From NCBI GenBank assembly GCA_041159865.1, contig JBEAXK010000162.1:1-50284 (forward strand): a stretch of DNA of 50,284 nt, written 5' to 3'. Made by a program: the position numbers and the translations under genes. The DNA comes from BJGN01 sp041159865. GTDB taxonomy: Bacteria > Bacteroidota > Bacteroidia > Chitinophagales > Saprospiraceae. The notes beneath the pieces are model-generated. The model was not told where the DNA came from, ran no database searches, and saw nothing but the letters and a program-made list of their open reading frames with translations. This document shows positions 36,733-44,548 of this stretch, piece after piece (within the stretch, counting starts at the first letter, position 1; every line of letters starts with the position of its first letter).

Positions 36733-37146
36733 TTAGGTGATTTTGGTGCCTTCAGCAAAATAATAGGGATATACAATATTATTTCTAACATTGGTACTTT
36801 CAATTTCATATTCGAGGGTAATCTGAAGAATTCCTTCCATGATTTTTTCTTTATTTGCAGAAATGCTATGAATAAAAAGTCTGGGTTCGTTAATTCTTAT
36901 GGCAATGGCCAGGTCCTTTAAAATCCAGTCTATATTTTTTTCAGATGACATTTCAAATACATGTTGGTAAAGTGGATTTCCATATTCTGGTCTCATATCT
37001 CTTTCACCCAATCTCGTCCCCAGAAAAATTTCAATACTTTGCTTTATATCTTCTTCATCACTTACCAGTTGTACCCCTTTGAGGTCAACATGAAAGGTAG
37101 GGGGAAAACTCCAACCGGTTCCAAGAAATGATTTATCTGCTGACAT
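36733..37146 (-). CDS. gp25-like baseplate wedge protein (Afp9-like)
   Basis: The start at ATG 37146, 2 bases after the PAAR stop, is preferred to the longer frame from 37206, which would overlap PAAR and add an atypical Cys/Arg-rich leader. The 137-residue product MSADKSFLGTGWSFPPTF matches the gp25/lysozyme-related family start (GxGWxFPP). The conserved R-x-G-E-R-x-x-R-P-x-Y-G motif is seen at about residues 45-56 (RLGERDMRPEYGNPLY). gp25-like proteins are the most conserved wedge part of contractile tails and start sheath polymerisation at the baseplate. Confidence 0.9.
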   Translation of the reverse strand: MSADKSFLGTGWSFPPTFHVDLKGVQLVSDEEDIKQSIEIFLGTRLGERDMRPEYGNPLYQHVFEMSSEKNIDWILKDLAIAIRINEPRLFIHSISANKEKIMEGILQITLEYEIESTNVRNNIVYPYYFAEGTKIT

Positions 37147-37148
37147 AT

Positions 37149-37439
37149 TTATCCTCCAATAATTACGGTTGGGCATCCCAAAACAATACTTCCGCCGTGA
37201 GCACAAGTATCACCCATTCTTGCAGCCGGTTTATTACCAATCAATACGGTTGCTGAACCTTTCATAATAGAATCAGGAGGACCCACGCAAACAGCAGAAT
37301 CTCCCATGATGGCCGCTGGCAAGAAAGAAATAAGTACGGTTGGCGATCCAGGTCCAATAATTGGACCTCCTACGTGTGGCACAGGCCCCGTTGTCATAGG
37401 GCAAACATGCAAATCTGTAATTCTGGCTGCAAATGGCAT
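37149..37439 (-). CDS. PAAR-domain spike tip protein (Afp10-like)
   Basis: This 96-residue single-domain PAAR protein forms the sharp cone at the end of the spike and binds a metal ion through His/Cys residues. Visible features are MPFAARITDLHVCPMTTG with H11 and C13, HVGGPIIGPGSPTVLI, PAAIMGDSAVCVGP, and PAARMGDTCAHGGSIV with C and H near 79-81. There is no C-terminal extension, so no toxin is fused here. It lies between the VgrG-like spike and gp25 genes, 11 and 2 bases away. Confidence 0.93.
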   Translation of the reverse strand: MPFAARITDLHVCPMTTGPVPHVGGPIIGPGSPTVLISFLPAAIMGDSAVCVGPPDSIMKGSATVLIGNKPAARMGDTCAHGGSIVLGCPTVIIGG

Positions 37440-37450
37440 AAATGTTTATT

Positions 37451-39259
37451 TTAATTGATCATAACAACCCCTCCTTTAACGACAGTCTGGCCTGAAGCAA
37501 CAAGTTCTGCCTGTGCTGTTCCTTTAAAAGAAGCTTTTATTTGAGCTTCAGCAGCTACATTCAATCCCTTTATTCCAATATCTCCTCCTGAACAGGCAAC
37601 ATCTACGCCTGTAGTTCCTGTAATAGCTACTTTTTGACCACTTTTTATAGTTATATTGAAATCACTTGTAATTTCAATACCTGAAGAAGAAGTTTTTATC
37701 TTATTACCATTGAGATCTTCAATGGTGATTCCCTTATCCTTATCCGAAATGATGATGGAACTACCTCCAGGAGTCAGTAAGGTAAGAATTTTATCTTTGT
37801 CATCAAATTCAAGTTTCAATAATGATTTTGAATAAAAAGCTTTTTTTGGATTTTCAGCACTTATCGTTTCTGGAGGAGCATTGGAGCTATTATAAAGACT
37901 TCCCAATACTACTGGGAAACGAGGGTCTTCATTTAAAAACCCAACGACTACAGAAGACCCAACTTCTGGAATGAAAAAACTTCCTGCACTGGATGTTGCG
38001 TAAAGATGACCTAATCGTGCCCAAACTCCAAGTCCTGTTTGTTTCAATGTGGGTATTAATACTTGAATTTTATATTCTCCATCTGGATCGGCATCAATCT
38101 TGGTGACTTTTCCTATATGTAAACCTTTTACTGGATTATAAACAGGTATTTGATTAGGTATTTTCTCTCCATTTAACACATTTGACTGTAATCCAAACTG
38201 AATTTTAGTCAAATATACTCCATCAGCCATTGTATGTTCAATACCTGTAACTAATGTATCCCCATCAAACCTACTTCCAAATCCCTCTAACGTAATAATA
38301 TCTCCGAGACTGAATATACTTAGCCCACGAAATGTGACAGATCCTCGTATTCTCTGAATTCTTGATAAAATGAGTAAAGCATCAGCATAAACCTTTAATT
38401 CTGACGAAAGCATGGGACTATTATAGGTCAGATTTAAAACGGGTGGACTGGCAACTGCACCTAAAGTTTTGCCAGTTAAATCACCTTGTGTTGGTAATCC
38501 AGTAGGTTCTGAACCTGTCTGGCTTACTGCTGCCTGGGTATAAGGATTAAAAGTTGCAGCAGAAACACCCTGTAACTGGGAGGTTGCATCTATTTCACCA
38601 TCAAAATTCGAAATGTTATCTCCGTAAATTAAAGTACTTTTGGACATTGAACCTGCAGTGGGAACGGGTTTACCAACTATTAATTTACCTTGACTATTAA
38701 AAACAACAAATCCATTCGCTTTAGCACGAAGCAAAAGAAAATCCCAGTTTGTCATGTCATGCTGTATGAGAAAAGGATGGGTATAAGTTGTGCTGGTAAT
38801 CGTTTTTGTAACCCCTGTAGCTGTAATTAAAGAGGTAAATATGGCACTATCTGTTTTTTTTTCAAAAATCTCGGAATTTTTTTGGTAGGTCATTTCAATG
38901 GCTTTATCAGCACATTCTAAAACCACCAGATTTTTATAATAGGCATTTTGATAACCAGGTTTTATAGATATACTGTGTTTAACGATTATACCACTAAAAA
39001 CGACCTCATTTAACTGATCAAAGCCTAAACTTATTTCAACTTCACTACCTGGTTCAAAAGCAGTTTCCTCACTTTCAGGGAATAAATGGAGCGAGGTATC
39101 TCCGCCAATAATTTCTATTTTCGCTCTGGCAATTTTATTTACCTCTTCCCAGGTTGAAATTTTATACACCATTAAATCATCGGGTAAAACAGACCCATTA
39201 AAAGTAATGGTAAAAGAAGTTGGTTTCCCCGCCGAATCTAAAGGTGATACTCCGAACAT
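37451..39259 (-). CDS. VgrG-like spike protein (Afp8-like, gp27-gp5 fusion)
   Basis: This 602-residue protein has three parts: a gp27-like hub (about 12-345, containing GFDQLNEVVFSGII and LLLRAKANGFVVF), an OB-fold gp5 domain (about 370-460, GLHIGKVTKIDADPDGEYKI, SAGSFFIPEVGSSVVVGFLN, FPVVLGSLYNSS), and a repetitive beta-helix C-terminus (about 480-602, ITSDFNITIKSGQKVAI). The last helix segment is short and ends in VVMIN without an added effector domain. A trimer forms the central spike under the tube. It is flanked by the LysM baseplate gene (9 bases) and PAAR (11 bases). Confidence 0.92.
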   Translation of the reverse strand: MFGVSPLDSAGKPTSFTITFNGSVLPDDLMVYKISTWEEVNKIARAKIEIIGGDTSLHLFPESEETAFEPGSEVEISLGFDQLNEVVFSGIIVKHSISIKPGYQNAYYKNLVVLECADKAIEMTYQKNSEIFEKKTDSAIFTSLITATGVTKTITSTTYTHPFLIQHDMTNWDFLLLRAKANGFVVFNSQGKLIVGKPVPTAGSMSKSTLIYGDNISNFDGEIDATSQLQGVSAATFNPYTQAAVSQTGSEPTGLPTQGDLTGKTLGAVASPPVLNLTYNSPMLSSELKVYADALLILSRIQRIRGSVTFRGLSIFSLGDIITLEGFGSRFDGDTLVTGIEHTMADGVYLTKIQFGLQSNVLNGEKIPNQIPVYNPVKGLHIGKVTKIDADPDGEYKIQVLIPTLKQTGLGVWARLGHLYATSSAGSFFIPEVGSSVVVGFLNEDPRFPVVLGSLYNSSNAPPETISAENPKKAFYSKSLLKLEFDDKDKILTLLTPGGSSIIISDKDKGITIEDLNGNKIKTSSSGIEITSDFNITIKSGQKVAITGTTGVDVACSGGDIGIKGLNVAAEAQIKASFKGTAQAELVASGQTVVKGGVVMIN

Positions 39260-39268
39260 AGTATTTTG

Positions 39269-39988
39269 TTATTTTTCCAAGGGTGGAAATAATAATTTTT
39301 CTCCAAGTTTAAGCTTCCTAAATGAAGGCAGATTATTTATTTCAGCAATTTTTAGGTAGTATTTTTTATCGCTATAAAACGATTTACATAAAGCCGGCAA
39401 AGTATCTCCTGCTTTGATAGTGGGAATTCTGGTAATATCAGGACTTTGATATTTAGATTCTTCAACCTCCCTGTTTATAAATTCCTCTATAGTTATAGAA
39501 ATCTCAGCTCGAACAGCACTGCCTGTTGAGTTAAAATAAGTGTATTCTATACCTAAATCAGTTACTACGCCTTTCAATGAGATATCTCCCCAGACTAAAT
39601 GTACGAAAGGGGGAGCATGGGTAGAACGAAGAGGGTAAATAGTGACCCCTTTTAACTTTTCTATTGAATCTTCTAAACCCATGAAATAACTTATTTCTGA
39701 GGGTAACATCCAATACCAGTCCCCATCGGGAACACTTGGAATAACGCCTGTTAAGTCTAATGTGAATTTAAAAGAAACCGTTTCCTTAAAATAAGTAGGA
39801 GATTTTTGAGGAATAGCACCTCCATTTGCACTTGAGGGTTCATCATCACCTTCATTTTTTCCATAACTACAGGAAACACTGCCAGGATTTATTTGGAGTT
39901 GATAGGAATCGACACTCCAAAAATATCCCCAGCTTATATCCTCATAAGTTTCAAAAGCAGTAATGGAAAGATTGAAAAATGAAAGCAT
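39269..39988 (-). CDS. LysM-domain baseplate protein (Afp7-like)
   Basis: This 239-residue protein has a beta-rich N-terminal domain (about 1-175, including PGSVSCSYGKNEGDD and SFKFTLDLTG) and a C-terminal LysM domain (about 186-236: PTIKAGDTLPALCKSFY, IAEINNL, KLKLGEKLLFPP). This matches the Afp7/Pvc7 and gp53-like proteins that join the spike hub to the wedges. In this setting LysM acts as a protein-protein module in the baseplate rather than for peptidoglycan binding. The ATG overlaps the DUF5908 stop by one base (TAATG), so translation is probably coupled. Confidence 0.87.
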   Translation of the reverse strand: MLSFFNLSITAFETYEDISWGYFWSVDSYQLQINPGSVSCSYGKNEGDDEPSSANGGAIPQKSPTYFKETVSFKFTLDLTGVIPSVPDGDWYWMLPSEISYFMGLEDSIEKLKGVTIYPLRSTHAPPFVHLVWGDISLKGVVTDLGIEYTYFNSTGSAVRAEISITIEEFINREVEESKYQSPDITRIPTIKAGDTLPALCKSFYSDKKYYLKIAEINNLPSFRKLKLGEKLLFPPLEK

Positions 39989-40185
39989 TATAAGTTTGTT
40001 TGAGCTTTAATTTGTTCCATAACTCTATGTACAACTTCGTTTATAAGTTCTTCTTTTTCATAAAATCCCAGAGTGTCTTTTGAGCTCTTTTTAGAATCTT
40101 TCGAAACTCCACTTGAGGTAGATTTTTCTCCAGCCTGGTCTTTTACATTTGCTTTAACAACTAATTGTCTTATTTCTACTGGCAT
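39988..40185 (-). CDS. Small DUF5908 eCIS protein (Afp6-like)
   Basis: This 65-residue protein begins MPVEIRQLVVKANV, the typical start of DUF5908 proteins, which occur in eCIS loci between the second tube gene and the LysM gene. A Ser/Lys-rich linker (about 18-38) leads to a C-terminal amphipathic helix (EKEELINEVVHRVMEQIKAQ). Function unknown in the family. Its place and size fit Afp6/Pvc6. It starts 3 bases after the tube gene stop and overlaps the next start by one base. Confidence 0.82.
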   Translation of the reverse strand: MPVEIRQLVVKANVKDQAGEKSTSSGVSKDSKKSSKDTLGFYEKEELINEVVHRVMEQIKAQTNL

Positions 40186-40188
40186 AAT

Positions 40189-40671
40189 TTAATATATTCG
40201 GGAATAATATGAATAACTGAATTCGATAGATTCAAAGGCATATTTTGAATCTTGAGCATCAAAATCACTAATAGTCCATTTTGTCGGATAAGCGTTGTAG
40301 AAGGCCCATGCCATGGCAGGTGCTGAAGTTAGAGGTTCAATCAAATAAACAATAATAATAGCAGTTTGAATTCCACCCATTAACATAGACATTGAACTTG
40401 TGCACCAAAGAGTTAATGGTGAAAACCCTGCTACTATTCCTCGTTCTAATACCAGAGGGCTATAACTTATTTCAGTTGGCAAATGATAAGTTGTCATATT
40501 ACCCGCACCCGCTTGGACTGCATTCGTATTTCGGGTAGTAGAAATTCCAGAAATTTTACTAAAATAATTATCACCAACGAGGGGTACAGGAACCCCAAAC
40601 ACAGTAGTTACAATATTTACTGAAAAGTTATATCCCGGAAGAGGTTGTAATCGTGGACTTAGACCTGCCAT
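40189..40671 (-). CDS. Second tube / tube-initiator protein (Afp5-like, gp19 family)
   Basis: This 160-residue phage-tail-tube (gp19/Hcp-like) protein has LPGYNFSVNI at the start, a FSKISGIS strand corresponding to the F-x-E-V-S-G-L-D motif of tube proteins, LVLERGIV, and the C-terminal YPTKWTISDFDAQDSKYAFESIEFSYSYY element, which is the standard gp19 ending. In AFP and PVC the minor tube paralogue (Afp5) joins the tube to the spike. It follows the main tube gene after a 115-base gap holding the tandem hairpins, consistent with a lower copy number. Confidence 0.85.
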   Translation of the reverse strand: MAGLSPRLQPLPGYNFSVNIVTTVFGVPVPLVGDNYFSKISGISTTRNTNAVQAGAGNMTTYHLPTEISYSPLVLERGIVAGFSPLTLWCTSSMSMLMGGIQTAIIIVYLIEPLTSAPAMAWAFYNAYPTKWTISDFDAQDSKYAFESIEFSYSYYSRIY

Positions 40672-40715
40672 TAATACTATTTTTCAGGTTATAAACAATA
40701 AATATACTAAAATGA

Positions 40716-40750
40716 AAAATCCCAGGGAGGTTAACCTCCTCTAGGATTTT
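40716..40750 (-). terminator. Strong hairpin between tube and baseplate genes, probable attenuator
   Basis: On the - strand AAAATCCTAGAGGAGGTT pairs with AACCTCCCTGGGATTTT, leaving one bulge or mismatch and almost no loop beyond TTAA. The stem is followed by a run of five T (40719-40715). It lies after the first tube gene and before the second, inside an otherwise closely spaced run of genes. It is nearly symmetric and could act in both directions. Confidence 0.7.
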
Positions 40751-40763
40751 ATACATATATTTT

Positions 40764-40781
40764 ATCCCATTTCGTTGGGAT
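40764..40781 (-). terminator. Short hairpin directly after the tube gene stop
   Basis: On the - strand ATCCCA-ACGAAA-TGGGAT: a perfect 6-bp stem with a 6-base loop, 6 bases past the tube stop, followed by AAAATATAT. Together with the stronger stem 13 bases further on it makes a tandem structure. It could instead protect the 3' end of the sheath-tube message. Confidence 0.5.
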
Positions 40782-40786
40782 TATTA

Positions 40787-41257
40787 TTAGGCTGCCTCAA
40801 TGGTTATTCCTTCACAAGCAAATACAATTGATTCAATTGCGGCATCACTTGTCTGGGAATTCATATCAGTAGGAGTTATCTTTTTAGGGAAAGCCCCTGT
40901 AACCGTCCAGGTCATCTTTGGAGATGCGTCCTCATCTAATAATTTAATGACCAAGGTAAGTCTTTCGTAAGTATTCAACTGAATTTTAATCAACCAGTCG
41001 TAGAATGAATTATCTGTAGTAAATACACCTTTTTTAAGGGTAATATCGCCGTATTTCATTAACCCTGGCATTTTAATTGTTGAATGAACGGGGCTATTAC
41101 CATGACGGTATTCTACTACATCCGTTTCAATATCTAATCCAGAAACTTCTTGAAATGGAAGATCTGTTTGATCTCCTATATCCACTGAAAAATAAAATTT
41201 AGGTAACGGCCAATTTTGGTCCTGATCTGCACCTGTGCCTGGCGTTGGAGCTGCCAT
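40787..41257 (-). CDS. Main inner-tube protein (Afp1-like, gp19/Hcp family)
   Basis: This 156-residue phage tail tube protein contains PKFYFSVDIGD, the F-x-E-V-S-G-L-D motif (FQEVSGLDIETDVVEYRHG), MPGLMKYGDITLKKGV, FYDWLIKI and a C-terminal IESIVFACEGI. These are the standard gp19-family elements. It forms the stacked hexameric rings inside the sheath. Its place directly after the sheath gene (31 bases) and before the hairpins fits the most abundant components being produced together. The DNA between tube and sheath shows nothing notable. Confidence 0.92.
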   Translation of the reverse strand: MAAPTPGTGADQDQNWPLPKFYFSVDIGDQTDLPFQEVSGLDIETDVVEYRHGNSPVHSTIKMPGLMKYGDITLKKGVFTTDNSFYDWLIKIQLNTYERLTLVIKLLDEDASPKMTWTVTGAFPKKITPTDMNSQTSDAAIESIVFACEGITIEAA

Positions 41258-41288
41258 ATATTTAGAATTTTATGTTAGTTAATTAAGA

Positions 41289-42788
41289 TTATGATTTTTG
41301 CTGTTGTTGCTGGAAAGTAATTACGATAAATTCAGCAGGACGTACAATAGCTACTTTGACAGTTAGTTTTAACATTCCATCCAATATATCATTTGCCGTC
41401 ATGGTTGATCCTAATCCTATTTCCACAGAGAAGGCATCCGTTGGAGTACTTCCCGCCAATAAGCCACCTTGCCATTGATTATTAAGGAAATTTTCAATGG
41501 TTGCCTTAATGGATATCCAAGTTGTAGCTGTATTGGGTTCGAAAACATATCTTTCAGATGCAATTTTTATGCTTTGCTCTAAAAATGTCATGGTTCTTCG
41601 CACAGAAATGTAACGCCAATCCTGACTATTGCCATCTAGTGTTCTTGCACCCCAAACAATAGTTCCCTTACCAGTGAAAGCACGAATGGCATTGACGGCC
41701 TTTCCACTTAAAGGTAGATTTAATTCTTCCTGCCCTTCATTTGTTATATTGACAACAGGTGAAATTACATTACCAACACTTACGTTTGCAGGAGATTTTG
41801 CAATGTTAATTGAGTTGTCAACCATGGCATAAACACCAGCCATGGATGCACTTGGAGGTAAAATATTTAGAATATCACGCATGTCAGCTAAAATACTCTT
41901 AAATGTAGGACTAATAACCTTTAATGTATCACTAAGCAGAAGAATTTCAACAGGTGAGGATGCTGAAGCAATTTTTGCAATTTCTGCTTTAATTAGTTCA
42001 GCTCTTGATTCTCTGACTAAACCTGCTGCTACGCCATCAACAACTTCTTTGGTTAAAATTTCTATAAGTCCATCCTTATTGCTTATATTTGTAAAATCAA
42101 CGTCACTCGCCTGTACTACTGTTGTATGTAAAAATGGGTAGTAGGCTGCACCCCATTGAAGAAAGTTTGCACCCACACCTTCACGGAATTTGTTTATAAC
42201 ATCTTCATCATCAAAGGTTCTTTCTTTATCACCGTTAAAAACATCTAGGATGGCAAAACGATTTTTCATGGTATAGCCACAATGAAGAAGCATGGCTTGT
42301 TGAAGGGCTGAACAATCAGCTTCTTCTAATAAAACAGCTTCAGGGATAACCAATAAAGTTGGCTCCATATATTTCAAAAGGGTTACAAGCCCTTTGCCAT
42401 TCGCTGGGTCATTGAAGTCAATTGCCTTAATGCCATTGCCATAATTGCCAATAGAAACGATGTAACAATCACCACCACCATTCGAGTAAAAATGCCTTAA
42501 AGCACTGTGCAGAAGATATCTGGTAGCTTGGTCAACGGTTAAAGAATATCCTGTATTGGCATCAGCCTCTATCGTGAATTTCGTCTTTGGTGCTCCGCCA
42601 AACATTTCTTCAAATTCAGCCAGAGAAGTAATTCTCGTAGGTACATTTGTTAGCGGTTTATTTCCCCTTGCAGCTCTCTGCGTGTACCCTATGAATGCTG
42701 GTACTGCGGTTGATACTGGAACCACAGAAGAGGAGAAGGCACTCTTTTCTTCGATATAGACTCCAGGCGTTGCTAATACTTTTGCCAT
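41289..42788 (-). CDS. Contractile sheath protein (Afp2-like)
   Basis: This 499-residue phage tail sheath protein starts MAKVLATPGVYIEEKSAF with PVSTAVPAFIGYT, the conserved N-terminal linker arm of eCIS sheaths. ITSLAEFEEMFGG follows. The C-terminal core contains IVWGARTLDG, YISVRRTMTFLEQSI and FVFEPN-type ERYVFEPNTATTW, and ends with the C-terminal arm (VAIVRPAEFIVITFQQQQQ). Only one sheath gene is present, whereas AFP has three paralogues. Contraction of the sheath drives the tube out. It heads the sheath-tube pair, 84 bases downstream of the unknown gene at 42873. Confidence 0.94.
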   Translation of the reverse strand: MAKVLATPGVYIEEKSAFSSSVVPVSTAVPAFIGYTQRAARGNKPLTNVPTRITSLAEFEEMFGGAPKTKFTIEADANTGYSLTVDQATRYLLHSALRHFYSNGGGDCYIVSIGNYGNGIKAIDFNDPANGKGLVTLLKYMEPTLLVIPEAVLLEEADCSALQQAMLLHCGYTMKNRFAILDVFNGDKERTFDDEDVINKFREGVGANFLQWGAAYYPFLHTTVVQASDVDFTNISNKDGLIEILTKEVVDGVAAGLVRESRAELIKAEIAKIASASSPVEILLLSDTLKVISPTFKSILADMRDILNILPPSASMAGVYAMVDNSINIAKSPANVSVGNVISPVVNITNEGQEELNLPLSGKAVNAIRAFTGKGTIVWGARTLDGNSQDWRYISVRRTMTFLEQSIKIASERYVFEPNTATTWISIKATIENFLNNQWQGGLLAGSTPTDAFSVEIGLGSTMTANDILDGMLKLTVKVAIVRPAEFIVITFQQQQQKS

Positions 42789-42822
42789 GCCGTTTTAATT
42801 AATTTTGTGGTGTTTAAGAAAT

Positions 42823-42830
42823 TTAAAGTA
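42823..42830 (-). promoter_or_regulatory. Candidate -7 element upstream of the sheath gene
   Basis: On the - strand TTG-TACTTTAA stands 34 bases before the sheath ATG. It matches TAnnTTT in seven positions and resembles TTG-TACTTTTA before the STAND gene. A TTTT lies 21 bases upstream in the -33 place. An internal promoter here would boost sheath and tube. Confidence 0.3.
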
Positions 42831-42872
42831 CAATGTAAGTATAATTTATTTAAAAATTCCAGTTTTTGAAAA

Positions 42873-43715
42873 TTAAATACAAATAAATTCTTGGACATAA
42901 AATTTTTCAGTGGTTAAATCATAATTTACTGACCTTGGATTTGGACAAGGTAAACTCTTAATTAATTGATTTTCTGTATTTTTATTTCTAATTAAGTATA
43001 AACCTAATTGTTTATTTGGCCTCTCTTTAAGGGGTAAACATTTTTCTGAAATAAATAAAAAACCTTCCTTACCATTTGATAATTTTATTGGAATTGCCTT
43101 TGTGAAAGTAATGCTATCTTTTTGATTTTTTTCATAAATACACAGATTATCAATCTCTTCCATATATTTACTGCTGCCATATATAATGTATTTCCAAAAT
43201 ACATTTCTTTCTTTAAAATTAATGGTGTGTCTAATAGGTAATATTTTATTTTTATCATTCGATGAAAGGCCGAAAAGTTCATTCTCTTTATTAAGAACTA
43301 ATTTAATTGTTCCTGTTATTCCTCCTGATAATTCTGATTCATTACAGATGTCAAAGGACACATTTTCAGATGGATGTAATAATTCTCTTCCAAATATTTG
43401 CTCGAAATTTATGGTTAGATTAGAGATAAATGGGAGCTCAGTAAAATTTAAAAATTGAGGATTTTTATTCTTTATCTTAAAAGATAAATGTAATTCGCCA
43501 AGATAGCAATGATGATTAAAATCTTTATTTACATCTAAGATTAAAATAAGTTTATTAGGTTCTTGTTTAAGAATGATACCATATTGATTAAGGGTTTGCC
43601 AGGTCTCATTTTCAACCACAAAATCAAAATCGCTACAACTGAATGAATGGTAATATCCATGATAAATGGTAATAGAAAGTAACTCCTGGAATTGTATGGT
43701 ATGATTTATCTGCAT
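42873..43715 (-). CDS. Unrecognised eCIS-linked protein
   Basis: I do not recognise this 280-residue protein. It has no signal peptide and no membrane segment, and is predicted beta-rich. It begins MQINHTIQFQELLSITIYH and contains ELSGGITGTIKLVL, ERNVFWKYIIYGSSKYMEEID and FISEKCLPLKERP. The segment NVFWKYIIYG followed by acidic residues and FTKAIPI looks like the centre of a conserved domain. It lies 12 bases after the DUF4255 cap-type gene and before the sheath gene, so co-production with the particle is likely. A cap-associated or sheath-end role would suit the place; a cytosolic effector is the alternative. No function is assigned. Confidence 0.7.
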   Translation of the reverse strand: MQINHTIQFQELLSITIYHGYYHSFSCSDFDFVVENETWQTLNQYGIILKQEPNKLILILDVNKDFNHHCYLGELHLSFKIKNKNPQFLNFTELPFISNLTINFEQIFGRELLHPSENVSFDICNESELSGGITGTIKLVLNKENELFGLSSNDKNKILPIRHTINFKERNVFWKYIIYGSSKYMEEIDNLCIYEKNQKDSITFTKAIPIKLSNGKEGFLFISEKCLPLKERPNKQLGLYLIRNKNTENQLIKSLPCPNPRSVNYDLTTEKFYVQEFICI

Positions 43716-43727
43716 GGGTTACCTTTT

Positions 43728-44273
43728 TTATTTAGGGGAAAATAATAAAGGTATAACTTCTTCATTCATTGCATACTGATTAAAATTTAGCATTCTAAAT
43801 TTGTAAACAATGGAAGGTAAATATTTTCCACCCAGCATGCTCCAGATGTTACTCAAAACAGGAAATTCTAAGTTAATGATTTCTACTGTTATTTTCTCTA
43901 CTTCAGCTGGCAAAGAAGGGGTGTTTTGTGGATTAAACGTATGCTGTCCCTGAAAAAAATAAATAACCGCAGATAAAAATCGTAATCCTTCTCTGTAATT
44001 ATTTTCAGGAAAATTTGCAGCAAATAAAACATATAAATTGATGTAAATAGATGGATTTGTGCCACCAAATTGATTATAACCTGTATTTCGGATTAATTTT
44101 TCTTCCTCCACATTTATTAGGGTAATCATTATTTTATTATCAATTTCTATTGTTGATGCGCCCGTATTATTGCCAACAGAAGTTACAACAACTCTGTCTT
44201 CCATTTCACCAAATGAATTTTTCAAATATTCATTTAGTTGACTGCCAATAATTGGAATTACATTTTGGATCAT
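43728..44273 (-). CDS. DUF4255 / Pvc16-type cap (tail terminator) protein
   Basis: This 181-residue protein matches the DUF4255 (Pvc16_N) family, which caps the tube-sheath end of eCIS particles. Visible features are an N-terminal MIQNVIPIIGSQLNEYLKN helix, IMITLINVEEEKLIRN, PSIYINLYVLFAANFPENNY, ALRFL-type GLRFLSAVIYFFQGQ and LPSIVYKFRMLNF. In AFP/PVC the cap gene is last in the locus; here it lies upstream of the sheath, as in other Bacteroidota-type arrangements. It has only the N-terminal domain and no C-terminal extension. Confidence 0.88.
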   Translation of the reverse strand: MIQNVIPIIGSQLNEYLKNSFGEMEDRVVVTSVGNNTGASTIEIDNKIMITLINVEEEKLIRNTGYNQFGGTNPSIYINLYVLFAANFPENNYREGLRFLSAVIYFFQGQHTFNPQNTPSLPAEVEKITVEIINLEFPVLSNIWSMLGGKYLPSIVYKFRMLNFNQYAMNEEVIPLLFSPK

Positions 44274-44279
44274 TTTTGT

Positions 44280-44540
44280 TTATGGATTTCCTGAGGTTAC
44301 ATCATGCACACCAACAAGTTTTAACAATGCTTTTACAACAATTCTGACTATGTAAATACATATAAACATCACTATCCATCCTATCATAAATAATTGAATG
44401 GTGAATACTTTTTCCACTTCATTTAATTTGGGATTGGAACTAGTCAATTTAAACAGCATTAAAAATACAAATGACAAGGGTACCGACAGAATTGAAGCTA
44501 TAATGAACCACATTAATTCTTTTAATATTGTTTTTTTCAT
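44280..44540 (-). CDS. Small protein with two transmembrane helices
   Basis: This 86-residue protein has two predicted membrane helices: about 11-32 (FIIASILSVPLSFVFLMLF) and about 48-72 (IQLFMIGWIVMFICIYIVRIVV). A short Lys/Asn/Glu loop separates them and a polar tail ends the protein. No family recognised. It is tightly placed between the GH18 gene (8 bases) and the cap gene (6 bases). A small two-helix protein next to a cell-wall hydrolase could be holin-like or an assembly partner of the GH18 membrane domain; this is inference from context only. Confidence 0.7.
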   Translation of the reverse strand: MKKTILKELMWFIIASILSVPLSFVFLMLFKLTSSNPKLNEVEKVFTIQLFMIGWIVMFICIYIVRIVVKALLKLVGVHDVTSGNP

Positions 44541-44548
44541 GCTGATTA

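Noticed and set aside
37147..37206. Longer start of the gp25-like gene at 37206
   Set aside because: It would overlap PAAR by about 58 bases and add a Cys/Arg-rich leader unlike the family; ATG 37146 follows the PAAR stop directly.
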